Source: JAMLIN01 sp964476625 (GTDB lineage: Bacteria > Pseudomonadota > Gammaproteobacteria > Burkholderiales > Burkholderiaceae_E). From it: a stretch of DNA of 64,000 bases. Numbering within the stretch: position 1 is the first letter of the stretch; the number at the start of each line of letters is the position of its first letter. Shown here in pieces: positions 1 through 8,764 of this stretch. The translations under genes and the position numbers were made by a program. The stretch is taken from assembly GCA_964476625.1 (NCBI GenBank), contig CAYZBJ010000002.1, positions 1 through 64,000 of the forward strand, read 5' to 3'. Under the pieces are notes generated by a model that worked only from the letters and a program-made list of their open reading frames with translations, was not told the DNA's origin and made no database searches.

Positions 1-962
1 CAGTCGCGGCAGGTGACCCGGTTGCCGGTCCAGTTGTGGAAGTACTCGTGCCCGACCACCGACTCGACGTGGGCGAAATCCGCATCGGTGGCGATCTGCG
101 GATTGGCGAAGACATACCGGGTGTTGAAGATGTTCAGGCCCTTGTTCTCCATCGCTCCCATGTTGAAGTCGCCGACGGCGACGATCATGAAGCGATCGAG
201 GTCGAGCTCGAGGCCGAAGCGCTCCTCGTCCCAGCGGATCGCGTTGACCAGCGAATCCATCGCATGTCCGCATTTGTCGAGGTTGCCCGGCTCGACATGG
301 ATCTGCAGCGTGACTTCCCGGCCGGAGCGGGTATGGATCCGGCGCTCCGCGCACTCGAAGCGCCCTGCCACGAGGGCGAACAGGTAGGAGGGCTTGGGGA
401 AAGGGTCTTCCCAGCGCGCCCAGTGCCAGCCGGGACGGTCCGCGGATTCGCCCTGGGCAACGAGGTTACCGTTCGACAGCAGGGTGGGGCAGGTGTCGCG
501 CGGCCCGTTGAGGGTCACGGTGAACCTGGCCATCACGTCGGGCCGGTCGGGATACCAGGTGATCCGCCGGAAACCCTCGGCCTCGCACTGGGTAAAGAAA
601 TTGCTGCTCGATACGTACAGGCCTTCGAGGCGGGTGTTGGCCGCCGGCGAGATTTCCGATTCGATCGCGAGTTCGCAGCGATCGGGGAGGCCGTCGACCG
701 TCAGCCCGGCGGGGGTGATGCGCCAGCGATCGGTGGCGAGCGGCGTGCCGTCGATGCGGATGTCCACCAGGCGGAGGTCTTCGCCGTTGAGCAGGAGGCT
801 GCCCGTGGCGGTGTCGGCGGCCGGATTGCGCCGCAGCGACAGGCGGGAACGGACCATGGTCGCGGCCGGATCGAGATCGAACTCGAGGGCGACATGGTCG
901 ACGAGGAATGCCGGTGGCCGGTATTCGGAACGGCGTACGATAATGCTTTGATCGGTGCGCAT
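1..962 (-). CDS. pepN: Aminopeptidase N, M1 family (5' part only)
   Basis: This is the N-terminal 320 or so residues of a zinc-dependent M1 aminopeptidase that removes N-terminal residues from peptides in the cytoplasm. The start is the ATG at 962 and the product begins MRTDQSIIVRRSEYRPP, followed by the beta-sandwich N-domain typical of the family. The substrate-binding motif GAMEN is followed about 40 residues later by HEYFHNW, the start of the HExxH(18)E zinc site, and then GNRVTCRDW, which is the bacterial PepN signature. The frame is open to the window edge, so the second zinc-ligand Glu and the C-terminal domains lie outside. The gene is divergent from the lipoprotein gene at 983, with only 20 nt between the two start codons. 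Identification is very secure. Confidence 0.95.
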   Translation of the reverse strand, partial: MRTDQSIIVRRSEYRPPAFLVDHVALEFDLDPAATMVRSRLSLRRNPAADTATGSLLLNGEDLRLVDIRIDGTPLATDRWRITPAGLTVDGLPDRCELAIESEISPAANTRLEGLYVSSSNFFTQCEAEGFRRITWYPDRPDVMARFTVTLNGPRDTCPTLLSNGNLVAQGESADRPGWHWARWEDPFPKPSYLFALVAGRFECAERRIHTRSGREVTLQIHVEPGNLDKCGHAMDSLVNAIRWDEERFGLELDLDRFMIVAVGDFNMGAMENKGLNIFNTRYVFANPQIATDADFAHVESVVGHEYFHNWTGNRVTCRD

Positions 963-982
963 GACGGAAGAAGAGTATCTCC

Positions 983-1779
983 ATGCATTCTAAGCTGTGG
1001 GCCGCTCGCGGTGGCTTTTCCGGACTCCTGCGTCGGCTCGGGATCGGGCTGGCCGCCTTGGTGCTGGCCGCCTGCGCNNNNNNNNNNACCTGGTCAACGT
1101 GATCCAGGGCGAGGCGAAGCTGCCGCAGGCGCTGATCCGGGACAAGCGGCTGGAAACGCTCTACCTGCTGGCCGCCTTGGTGCTGGCCGCCTGCGCGAGC
1201 ACGGTCGGCTCGGAACTTACGGTTTTCCATGAATGGCCCGCCGAGGTCGGCGAGCGCAGTTTCCGGATGGTTCGCGCCGAGGGCCAGGCCGACAGCATCG
1301 CCCATGCGAACTTCGAGCGCATCGTGCGCGCCGAACTGATCGCCGCCGGTTTCAAGGAAACGCCGAATCCCCGCTTCGAGGTCGGCTTCGACTACGGCAC
1401 TCGCGAGTTCCATACCCGCTCGGCCGGCGGCTATTACTACCCGCCGTTCTTCACACCCTATTTCGGTTTCGGCTTCGGCGGTCCGCATACCTTCCTGAGC
1501 TTCTCGGCGCCCCTGGCGTGGTCGACCTACGATCGCGACGAGCGCCGCTACGAGCGGCGACTGTCGCTCACCATCCGCGACCTCGCCGCGCAGCCGCCGC
1601 GACGCGTCTACGAAGCCACCGCGCTCAACACCGGCCTGTCGCCGGACATGACGTCCGCGCTGCCGTACATGGTGCGCGCGCTGCTCGCCGACTTCCCCGG
1701 GCAGTCGGGCTCGACCCGCTGGGTCGATGTGCCCCTGCAGGCGCAGCAAGCGCCGTCGAACGGAGCCCCCTCGAACTGA
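983..1779 (+). CDS. DUF4136-type lipoprotein, interrupted by an assembly gap
   Basis: The gene begins at ATG 983 (MHSKLWAARGG) with a lipoprotein signal peptide ending in the lipobox LAAC at 1064-1075. It then runs into ten N and re-emerges in another frame. The 30 nt before the N run (1048-1077) recur exactly at 1167-1196, and removing one copy with the 119 nt between restores a single 225-residue frame. The mature part contains a DUF4136-like domain (FHEWPAEVGERSFRM near the start, a Tyr/Pro/Phe-rich loop YYYPPFFTPYFGFGFGG near 1430-1480). Function is unknown. The family is made of small outer-membrane-anchored lipoproteins. I infer the interruption is an assembly error rather than a real mutation. 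Confidence 0.75.
1048..1196. repeat. 30-nt direct duplication flanking an N gap (assembly artefact)
   Basis: Positions 1048-1077 and 1167-1196 are identical over 30 nt. The first copy ends exactly at a run of ten N (1078-1087). The 79 nt between the N run and the second copy (1088-1166) does not fit the lipoprotein gene. Read in the downstream frame it gives a helical-looking peptide (LVNVIQGEAKLPQALI...) that I do not recognise. The pattern is what a bad contig join leaves behind. Confidence 0.8.
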
Positions 1780-1971
1780 TTCCCTTTCCGGTGTAGCCGC
1801 CGCCCTCGAACCGAGCGCTCGCGGCACCGCCGCGGCAGCCTGGCCGAGCCCCGGTGGCGAGCGCCGCGTGGTGTGGAATTCGCCACGCTTGGCGTGATGG
1901 CCTTCCGGTATATTTGGGCGGCCAGAAAGTTTGCGTGACCGCGACCAGGTTGCGCCATAGCGGGGGAAAAA

Positions 1972-4620
1972 ATGACCGGACTGACGAGCGTGCTGCGCGC
2001 GGCGTCGATGCGAATCGCGCTCGAGCCGCGGATGCTCTTCGATGGCGCTGCGGCCGCCAGTGCGGATGCGGCGCCCATCGAAGCCAAGACTGCGCCCAAT
2101 TTCGACCGGCCCGAGATCTCCGCCGACGCCAAGGCGACGGTGCGCGAGGACAGCACTCTCTGGTTCGACGGGCTCGAGGGCCCCGGCCATGCCGCGCCGG
2201 TACGGGTGTCGGATCCCAACGACGCGCCTTGCGATGTCTACCAGGTCAAGCTCTGGGTGTCGACGGGCGGCGCCACGCTCGGCGACGTGCCCGGCGCCGA
2301 CATTCGCTACAACGGCCAGGACTGGGTCGAGCTCAGCGGCTCGCTCGAGCAGGTCAACCAGGCGCTGGCCGGGCTGCGCATCGATCCCGCCGACGATTTT
2401 TCCGGCAATGCCAAGCTCGGTATCCAGGTCAACGATCCGGACGGCTATTGCGTGGAGCGCTGGATCACGATCTGCGTGGTCGACGGCAACGATCCGCCGG
2501 TGGCGGGCGATGACCTGCGCGAGTTCTCCCTCGGCACGGTGTCGATCGGCGGCAACGTGATCACCGGCGGCAATGCGGGCGAGACCGCCGACTACGACCC
2601 AGACGGCGACCCGCTGAAGCTCGTCGGGATCGCGGTCGGCGCTGTCGGCACGGTTGCACCGGGCGGGATCGGCGAACCCGTGGCGGGGCAGTGGGGCCAG
2701 CTGGAGATCGACTGCGACGGCAATTACGTCTACCGGCCCGGCGAGCAGCTCGCCGACCTTGCGCCGGGCGAAGTGCGCACCGATGTGTTCACCTACCTGA
2801 TCGAAGACCCCGACGGCGCCACCGATACCGCGACCCTCACCTTCGTCGTGCGCGGCGTCGATGTCTGCCCGGAACCGGGCTCTCCGCCGGTGGCGGTCGA
2901 CGACTTCCGCAGCGTCGTCGAGGGCAATGTCCTGGGCGATGGCGAAGCGGTGCGCGGCAACGACCTGGGCGATCGGGCCGACAGCGATCCGGACGGCGAT
3001 GCGCTGACCGTGGTCGGAGTGACGGCCGGCAGCGACGGCTCGGTGCCGCTCGGGGGCATCGGCGCGCAGATCGCCGGCCAGTACGGAATCCTCACGATCG
3101 ACGACGACGGCGCCTATCGCTACGACGCGACCACCGAAGCGGCGCGGGCCCTGCGCGAGGGCGAGCAGGTCGTCGATCGCTTCACCTACACGATCGCCGA
3201 TCCGGACGGCAACCTCGATACCGCGACGATCACGATCCAGGTGATCGGGATCAACCTGCCGCCCCAGGCCAACCCCGATGCGGTCTCGCTCGACGCCGAC
3301 CGGGCCGATCCGCTCGCGGGCAACCTGATCACCGGGGGCGCGCCCGGCGACAATGCGGATACCGATCCCGACCCCGGCGACGTCCTCACCCTGGCCGATA
3401 CGCCGGCCGCGGCCGTGGTGGCAGGCACCATCGCGATCCCGGCCGACGGCTCGCCGGTCACCGGCGCCCACGGCACCCTGGTGGTGGCCCCGGACGGCAG
3501 CTACAGCTACACCATCGACCCGACCGACCCGGCGCTCATTGCGCTGGGCCCGGGGGCGACGGTCCAGGACCGCTTCACCTACACGGTCCGCGACCAGGAC
3601 GGCGCGACGTCGACGACGACCCTGGTGGTGACGATCGTCGGGGTCAACGAGGCGCCGACCGCGCCGACCGTGTCTGTCGTCGTTCCGGGCGATGCCACCT
3701 TCGGCGACGAATCCGCCCGGATCACCGATGTGCCGCCGCCGACCGATGTCGACCAGCCGGCCCAGGAGCTGACGGTGATCGTCACCGGGGTTCCCGATCC
3801 GGCCAACGGCCAGTTCGTGCGCGGCGATGGCACCCCGGTGGTCGCGGGCGACGTCCTGCCGGCGGCCGCGTTGCAGGATCTCTCCTTCGTGCCGGCGCCA
3901 TCGCCTGCGGCGCCCGTGGGCGCGGACGGCAACGTGCCTGCCGGCACGATGACCTTCATCGTCGATGACAATGCGGGGGGCAGGACGCCGGGCGGCATCA
4001 CCGTCGCCATCGTGCCGGCGCCGGGCGGCCCCGGTGGTCCGGGCGAACCCGGTGGCCCCGGCGAGCCCGGTGGCCCCGGCGAGCCCGGTGGTCCGGGCGG
4101 TCCCGATGGCCCCGGCCCTGACGGCCCGGGCACGGATCCCGGCACCGGACCGGGAACAGGGCCGGGCGTGGGACCGGGAACGGGGCCAGGCACCGGCCTC
4201 GGCCCGGGGCCCGACAGCAGTGGCGCCGGCCCGGCGTTGCCGGGGCTGTTGCCGCCGCTGCTCGTCGATCCACTGGACAAGGGGCCGAGCTTCGGCGGTG
4301 GCGGCTGGCTGCCCGAGGACCCGGTGTCGCCGTTCGGGCCGCGCCATGTGCTCGGCATGGTCGAGGAGGCCGAGGGCCTGGCCGCAGAGCGCGAGCAGAC
4401 CGACCGGCTCGCGAAGGCGGCGGTCGCGGCCGACGACGACTGCGTGCCCCAGGACCCGGTCAAGCCGGTTGCCAAGCCGAAAGCGGTGCCGCGTTCGGCC
4501 ATGACCGAGCTGGCGCGTCCGAAGGTGCGCAGCTTCTCGGAGCAGGTCGACACCGAGAAGAAGCGCTTCCAGCCACCGGCAAAGATCAAGGTGAGGGCGG
4601 TCGCGGGTCGCCAGTGCTGA
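1972..4620 (+). CDS. LEPR-motif surface protein with VCBS-like Ca-binding repeats
   Basis: This 882-residue protein lacks a Sec signal peptide. Instead residues 17-27 read LEPRMLFDGAA, the N-terminal motif of LEPR-XLL proteins, a group of often very large repeat-bearing surface proteins. After residue 150 come three tandem VCBS/cadherin-like modules of about 120 residues (roughly 2500-2860, 2895-3255, 3275-3650). Each carries an Asp-rich loop such as DYDPDGD or DSDPDGD and ends with an FTY-I-DPDG-DTATLT-type strand. A further beta domain is followed by a collagen-like Gly-Pro stretch (4018-4230) and a basic C-terminus. No RTX nonapeptides or type I C-terminal signal are evident. ATG 1972 has a GGGGGA ribosome site. 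Four exporter-like genes follow closely, so it is probably their substrate. Confidence 0.8.
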   Translation: MTGLTSVLRAASMRIALEPRMLFDGAAAASADAAPIEAKTAPNFDRPEISADAKATVREDSTLWFDGLEGPGHAAPVRVSDPNDAPCDVYQVKLWVSTGGATLGDVPGADIRYNGQDWVELSGSLEQVNQALAGLRIDPADDFSGNAKLGIQVNDPDGYCVERWITICVVDGNDPPVAGDDLREFSLGTVSIGGNVITGGNAGETADYDPDGDPLKLVGIAVGAVGTVAPGGIGEPVAGQWGQLEIDCDGNYVYRPGEQLADLAPGEVRTDVFTYLIEDPDGATDTATLTFVVRGVDVCPEPGSPPVAVDDFRSVVEGNVLGDGEAVRGNDLGDRADSDPDGDALTVVGVTAGSDGSVPLGGIGAQIAGQYGILTIDDDGAYRYDATTEAARALREGEQVVDRFTYTIADPDGNLDTATITIQVIGINLPPQANPDAVSLDADRADPLAGNLITGGAPGDNADTDPDPGDVLTLADTPAAAVVAGTIAIPADGSPVTGAHGTLVVAPDGSYSYTIDPTDPALIALGPGATVQDRFTYTVRDQDGATSTTTLVVTIVGVNEAPTAPTVSVVVPGDATFGDESARITDVPPPTDVDQPAQELTVIVTGVPDPANGQFVRGDGTPVVAGDVLPAAALQDLSFVPAPSPAAPVGADGNVPAGTMTFIVDDNAGGRTPGGITVAIVPAPGGPGGPGEPGGPGEPGGPGEPGGPGGPDGPGPDGPGTDPGTGPGTGPGVGPGTGPGTGLGPGPDSSGAGPALPGLLPPLLVDPLDKGPSFGGGGWLPEDPVSPFGPRHVLGMVEEAEGLAAEREQTDRLAKAAVAADDDCVPQDPVKPVAKPKAVPRSAMTELARPKVRSFSEQVDTEKKRFQPPAKIKVRAVAGRQC
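4018..4230 (+). repeat. Gly-Pro-Glu collagen-like repeats inside the LEPR protein gene
   Basis: The DNA carries short tandem copies of an 18-nt unit encoding GEPGGP, then shorter GTGPGTGPGVGPG-type units. In the protein this is a flexible Gly/Pro linker between the folded repeats and the C-terminal segment. Such tracts readily change length by slippage, and the copy number in this assembly could be wrong. Confidence 0.8.
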
Positions 4621-4746
4621 AATCGGCAGGGCGGATCGGCGACGGGCTGACTATAGAATAGCGACGCGGTCGAATGACGACGCGTCCGCGACAGGCGGGC
4701 GCGACGAAGAACAATCAAAAGCAGTACCAGCACAGGAAGAACGAGC

Positions 4747-6627
4747 ATGGTTCGAAGCGGACGAGTTCGCGTTCGCGCGGCGTGGTCGTGGGGAGCAGTC
4801 GCGGCGACCATCGTGCTCGCCGGATGCGCGGTCACGCCACAGCCCCTCACGGTCGACGAGATCGCGCAGCGGGCAAGCGTGGACCGGTCGCGCATGGGCG
4901 AGAACCAGGAGCCGGTCAGCGGGCCACTGGGCTTCACCGACGTCGCCGCGCGGGTCCTGAAATACAACCTCGAGTTCCGCCAGCGCATGATGGAAGGCGC
5001 GCTCGCCGATCGCCAGCTCGCGGTCGGCCAGTGGGACATGTTCCCGGCGCTGCTCGCCAACGCCGGTTACGTCACCCGCAACAACGAGGCCGCCTACATC
5101 AACGACGCCGGCATCGTCTCGACCACCACCAGCGAGCGCACCCGCCGGCTCGCGGGGCTCGAGTTTTCCTGGAACCTGCTCGACTTCGGCGTGTCCTACT
5201 ATCGCGCCCGGATCCTCGCCGACCAGGTCCTGATCGCCGAGGAGCGCAAGCGCAAGGCGATCCAGACCCTCATGCAGGAGACCCGCCAGACCTACTGGCG
5301 GGCGCTCGGCGCCCAGCGCCTGGGCAATCGCCTGCAGGAGCTGATGAAGCGCTCGAACGTCGCGCTCGCCCGGGCCCGCGTCATCGAGCAGGAGGGCCTG
5401 TTGCCACAGGCGCAGGCGCTGGCCTACCAGCGCGCCCTGCTCGATGCGACGACGCTGCTGCAGTTGCGCCGGCAGGATCTCGAGTTCGCGAAGATCGAGC
5501 TCGCCTCGCTGATGAACCTGCCCCATTTCGTCGACTTCACCCTGGCCGACGAGCCCGAGCCCGACCTGCCGCCGGTACCGGCCGAGCTCGAGAAGCTCGA
5601 GGACCTCGCGCTGGTCCAGCGCCCGGAGCTGCGCGAGGAAGACTACCGGCGTCGCATCACCACCAACGACACCCGGCGAGCGCTGGTCCAGACCTTGCCC
5701 GGCATCTCCTTCGACACCGGCTGGCAGTACGACTCCAACAAGTACCTGCTGAACAATTCCTGGGTCGAGACCGGGTTGCGGGTGTCGGCCAACCTGTTCC
5801 GGCTCGCGTCGATCCCGTCGATCCGCGAGGCCGGCCAGGCGCAGGAGCAACTCGACGACACCCGCCGGATGGCGCAGGCGATGGCAGTGGCCACGCAGGT
5901 ACGGCTGGCCGCGATGCGCTACCGGATTGCCCGCGACGACCTCGAGCAGGCTGCCGAGAGCGCCCGTGTCGATCTTCGGCTCGCCGACTACACCCGGGCG
6001 GCGGCGACTTCCCGGGTCGACTCCGAGCTCGAGCTGCTGCGCACCGAGGCCCGTTCGCTGCTGTCCGAATACGAGCGCCACATCGCCTTCGCCAATGTGC
6101 AGTCGGCCTGGGGCCGCCTGTACAACTCGGTGGGCTACGACCTCGCCCCGACCGAAGGCGACGCCAGCCTTGCGGTGCTGTCGCGCTCGATCCGCGATTC
6201 GCTCAACCAGTGGCACCGGGTCACCTTCGATCGCCCGCCGGCCGGGAAGGCCTCGCTGGCGCCCCTGCGGCTGCAGGTCGGCGGACTCGATGCCGATGCG
6301 GCCGAAGCGGTCCGCGCCGCGGTGCGGGCCGGGCTGGACCGGGCCGGCCTCAGGGTCGCCGCCGACGAGGCAGCGTCGGCCTGGACGCTCGAGCTCACGC
6401 CCGAACTCGAAGGCGCGCCGCGCCGGGGCGCCATGAGTCGCTGGGTCCTGCAGTTGCGCGACGCGAGCGGCCGGCTGGCGCTGCGCGCGAGCTATGCGAG
6501 CGCACTGGCCGGCGACCGGATCGCCGAGTCGCTGGCGGCGTCGGCGGGCGCGGCGATCGACGCCGCCCTGGTGGCGATGACCGACGAGCTGCGCACGGCG
6601 GGACGCACCGAGGTGGCGGCGCGTTGA
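4747..6627 (+). CDS. TolC-family outer-membrane efflux lipoprotein with a C-terminal extension
   Basis: The 626-residue product begins with a lipoprotein signal (lipobox LAGC, about residue 27). Two halves of long coiled-coil helices with beta-strand segments follow, as in TolC/OprM outer-membrane tunnels (for example ARVLKYNLEFRQRMMEGALA and the repeated arrangement near residues 330-440). The tunnel domain appears to end near residue 455. About 150 further residues form an alpha/beta domain absent from ordinary TolC proteins; I do not recognise it. The gene lies 126 nt after the LEPR protein gene and its TGA overlaps the TTG start of the next gene (TTGA), so it is part of one operon. It should provide the outer-membrane exit. 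Confidence 0.88.
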   Translation: MVRSGRVRVRAAWSWGAVAATIVLAGCAVTPQPLTVDEIAQRASVDRSRMGENQEPVSGPLGFTDVAARVLKYNLEFRQRMMEGALADRQLAVGQWDMFPALLANAGYVTRNNEAAYINDAGIVSTTTSERTRRLAGLEFSWNLLDFGVSYYRARILADQVLIAEERKRKAIQTLMQETRQTYWRALGAQRLGNRLQELMKRSNVALARARVIEQEGLLPQAQALAYQRALLDATTLLQLRRQDLEFAKIELASLMNLPHFVDFTLADEPEPDLPPVPAELEKLEDLALVQRPELREEDYRRRITTNDTRRALVQTLPGISFDTGWQYDSNKYLLNNSWVETGLRVSANLFRLASIPSIREAGQAQEQLDDTRRMAQAMAVATQVRLAAMRYRIARDDLEQAAESARVDLRLADYTRAAATSRVDSELELLRTEARSLLSEYERHIAFANVQSAWGRLYNSVGYDLAPTEGDASLAVLSRSIRDSLNQWHRVTFDRPPAGKASLAPLRLQVGGLDADAAEAVRAAVRAGLDRAGLRVAADEAASAWTLELTPELEGAPRRGAMSRWVLQLRDASGRLALRASYASALAGDRIAESLAASAGAAIDAALVAMTDELRTAGRTEVAAR

Positions 6628-7418
6628 CCCGCATTGGCCGGTGCCTGCTGGTCGCGGTGCTGGCGGGCTTTGCAAGTGCGGCCGGGGCGCAGTCGGCACG
6701 ACCGGCGATCGATGCGGCGCCGGGCGCGACTGCCGCGCCGATGCGCGAAGCGGCCACCGAACGGCCCCGGGTATTGCTGATGCCCGAACATGAAACGACC
6801 CTCGTCGCCCAGACCGTCGGGCGCATCGAACGCCTCGGTGGCGGCCTGGGCGAGGCGTTTCGCGCTGGCGCCACCCTGGTCGCCTTCGATTGCGCCGAGC
6901 AGCAGGCCCGGCTCAAGATCGGCCGCGCCGAACTCGATTCCGCCGGTCGCAATCTCGAGGCGAAGCAGCGCCTCGCGGCGCTCCAGGCGGCCGGCGAGAT
7001 CGAAGTGCAGATCGCCAAGGCCGCGGTCGACCGGGCGAGTGCGCAGGTCGAGCTGGCCAATGTGCAGATCGCCCAGTGCCGGATCCGGGCGCCGTTCCGG
7101 GGACGAATCGCCAAGCTGCATGTGCGCGAGCACCAGGGCGTCAATATCGGGCAGCCGCTGATGGACATCGTCGCCGATGGACAGCTCAAGCTGCGCCTGA
7201 ACGTGCCCTCGCGCTGGCTCGCCTGGCTGGCCACCGGCCATCGCTTCGAGGTGGCGATCGACGAGACCCGCAAGCAGTACCCGGCGACGGTATCGGCGCT
7301 CAATGCACGGGTCGATGCGGTCAGCCAGTCGATCGAGATCGAGGCGAAGATCGTCGGCAAGCATCCCGAACTGCTGCCCGGCATGAGCGGCACCGCCCGG
7401 TTCGAAACGGGGTCATGA
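6624..7418 (+). CDS. Periplasmic adaptor (HlyD/RND membrane-fusion type)
   Basis: This 264-residue protein starts at TTG 6624, overlapping the preceding stop. It has a Sec signal peptide (LLVAVLAGFASAAGAQS), a barrel-sandwich half (LVAQTVGRIERLGGGLGEAF), a coiled-coil hairpin of about 70 residues (ARLKIGRAELDSAGRNLEAK onwards), the second sandwich half (CRIRAPFRGRIAKLHVREHQ) and a beta-barrel domain. This is the architecture of adaptors that join an inner-membrane component to TolC. It is short and has no transmembrane anchor after the signal peptide, so it is probably free or loosely associated in the periplasm. Its stop overlaps the next ATG. Confidence 0.88.
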   Translation: MTRIGRCLLVAVLAGFASAAGAQSARPAIDAAPGATAAPMREAATERPRVLLMPEHETTLVAQTVGRIERLGGGLGEAFRAGATLVAFDCAEQQARLKIGRAELDSAGRNLEAKQRLAALQAAGEIEVQIAKAAVDRASAQVELANVQIAQCRIRAPFRGRIAKLHVREHQGVNIGQPLMDIVADGQLKLRLNVPSRWLAWLATGHRFEVAIDETRKQYPATVSALNARVDAVSQSIEIEAKIVGKHPELLPGMSGTARFETGS

Positions 7419-8764
7419 ACGCGCCCGCCGCCGATCCCGAACTCGGCCGCGCGTTACCCGCCTACGCGCACCTGCAGGAACGGGCTCGCGCCGCGCGCAG
7501 CCTGCGCGAACTCTGGTTCACCATCGCCAACGAAACCTGGCAGCTGCTGCCGTACTCGCAGGCCTACCTGTGGCAAGCCGATGGCGGTACGCCGCGCCTG
7601 CGCACGGCCGCCGGGCTCGCCCAGCTCGCCGAGGATTCACCACTGACCGTCTGGCTGCGCCGGCTCGGCCGCTGGCTCGACCGGACCCTCGGCGACGATC
7701 CGGTGTTCCTGGTGCGCAGCGATGCGCCGGCCGAACTCGGCGAGGGCTGGGACGAATGGATGGGGGCGCTGCTCTTCGTCCAGCCCGTGCTCGCGCCCGA
7801 CGGCCAGCGGCTGGGGATCGTCGGCTTCGTGATCGAGGATGCGCCATCCGAGGCGATCCAGACGGTTCTGCTGCGGACGTTCTCGGCCTATGGCCATGCC
7901 TGGTCGGCGCTCGGGCCGCGGCGTCGGTCGCGGCCTCGCTTCGCGGGCTGGCCGGGCTGGGTGGTCGCGGCGCTGCTCGTCGCGGCGATGTTCGTTCCGG
8001 TACGGTTGTCGGTGCTCGCCCCGGCCGAGATCATCGGTCTCGATGCCCGGGTGATCGCCGCCCCGATGGATGGCGTGATCGAGTCCTTCGCGGTGGCGCC
8101 AAACCAGGCGGTCGAGGCCGGCCAGCTGCTGTTCTCGCTCGATGCGACCACGATCGTCAACCGTCGCGAGGTTGCGGCCCGGCAACTGCAGGTCGCGCGC
8201 GCCGATGCGCTGGCCGCCGCCCAGAAGGCCTTCTCCAGCGATACGAGCAGGGCCGAGTTGGCCGCGCTCGACGGCAAGGTCGCGGAACGGGAAGCGGAGC
8301 TCGCGTATCTCGAACAGCTCCTGCAACGCATCGAGGTCCATGCACCGGCGCCGGGCGTGATCGTGTTCGGCGATACCAACGACTGGATCGGCAAACCGGT
8401 TGCCACCGGTGAGCGGGTCGCGTTGCTCGCCGACCCCGGCGACGCCGGCGTGCTGGTCTGGTTGCCGGTGGCCGACGCGATCAACCTCGATGCGGGCGCC
8501 GAAGTCCGGGTGTTCCTGCAGGTCGCGCCGCTGACCCCGATCGACGCGAAGCTCTCGCAGACGAGCTACCAGGCGGTGGCTTCGCCCGAGGGGATCTCGG
8601 CCTATCGCCTGCGCGCCCGCTTCGACGCCGACGATCCCGACGCGGCCGCGCTCGCACGCATCGGCCTCAAGGGCACCGCGAAGATCTACGGGCGCAGCGC
8701 GCCCCTTGCCTATTATCTGTTCCGGCGGCCGCTGGCCGCCCTGCGGGAATGGACGGGGTTCTGA
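7415..8764 (+). CDS. GAF-like domain fused through one TM helix to a HlyD adaptor
   Basis: The 449-residue product starts at ATG 7415 (ATGA overlap). Residues 1-165 form a cytoplasmic GAF-like sensory fold (segments FTIANETWQLLPYSQAYLW and GALLFVQPVLAPDGQRLGIV). One transmembrane helix spans about 181-198. The periplasmic part is a HlyD-type barrel-sandwich (VIAAPMDGVIESFAVAPNQ), a coiled coil and a beta-barrel. A ligand-sensing cytoplasmic domain on a membrane-fusion protein is unusual and suggests export is gated by a cytoplasmic signal. The GAF assignment rests on pattern only; the HlyD part is clear. Confidence 0.82.
   Translation: MNAPAADPELGRALPAYAHLQERARAARSLRELWFTIANETWQLLPYSQAYLWQADGGTPRLRTAAGLAQLAEDSPLTVWLRRLGRWLDRTLGDDPVFLVRSDAPAELGEGWDEWMGALLFVQPVLAPDGQRLGIVGFVIEDAPSEAIQTVLLRTFSAYGHAWSALGPRRRSRPRFAGWPGWVVAALLVAAMFVPVRLSVLAPAEIIGLDARVIAAPMDGVIESFAVAPNQAVEAGQLLFSLDATTIVNRREVAARQLQVARADALAAAQKAFSSDTSRAELAALDGKVAEREAELAYLEQLLQRIEVHAPAPGVIVFGDTNDWIGKPVATGERVALLADPGDAGVLVWLPVADAINLDAGAEVRVFLQVAPLTPIDAKLSQTSYQAVASPEGISAYRLRARFDADDPDAAALARIGLKGTAKIYGRSAPLAYYLFRRPLAALREWTGF

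Noticed and set aside
1088..1166. Extra 79 nt as a real insertion in the lipoprotein gene
   Set aside because: It is bounded by an N run and a 30-nt duplication, and its removal restores the frame, so an assembly error is simpler.
466..4347. Very long open frame on the minus strand (over 1200 codons)
   Set aside because: It is an antisense shadow in GC-rich DNA; its product is Arg/His/Asp-rich low-complexity text, it runs across an N gap and it overlaps genes with clear family motifs.
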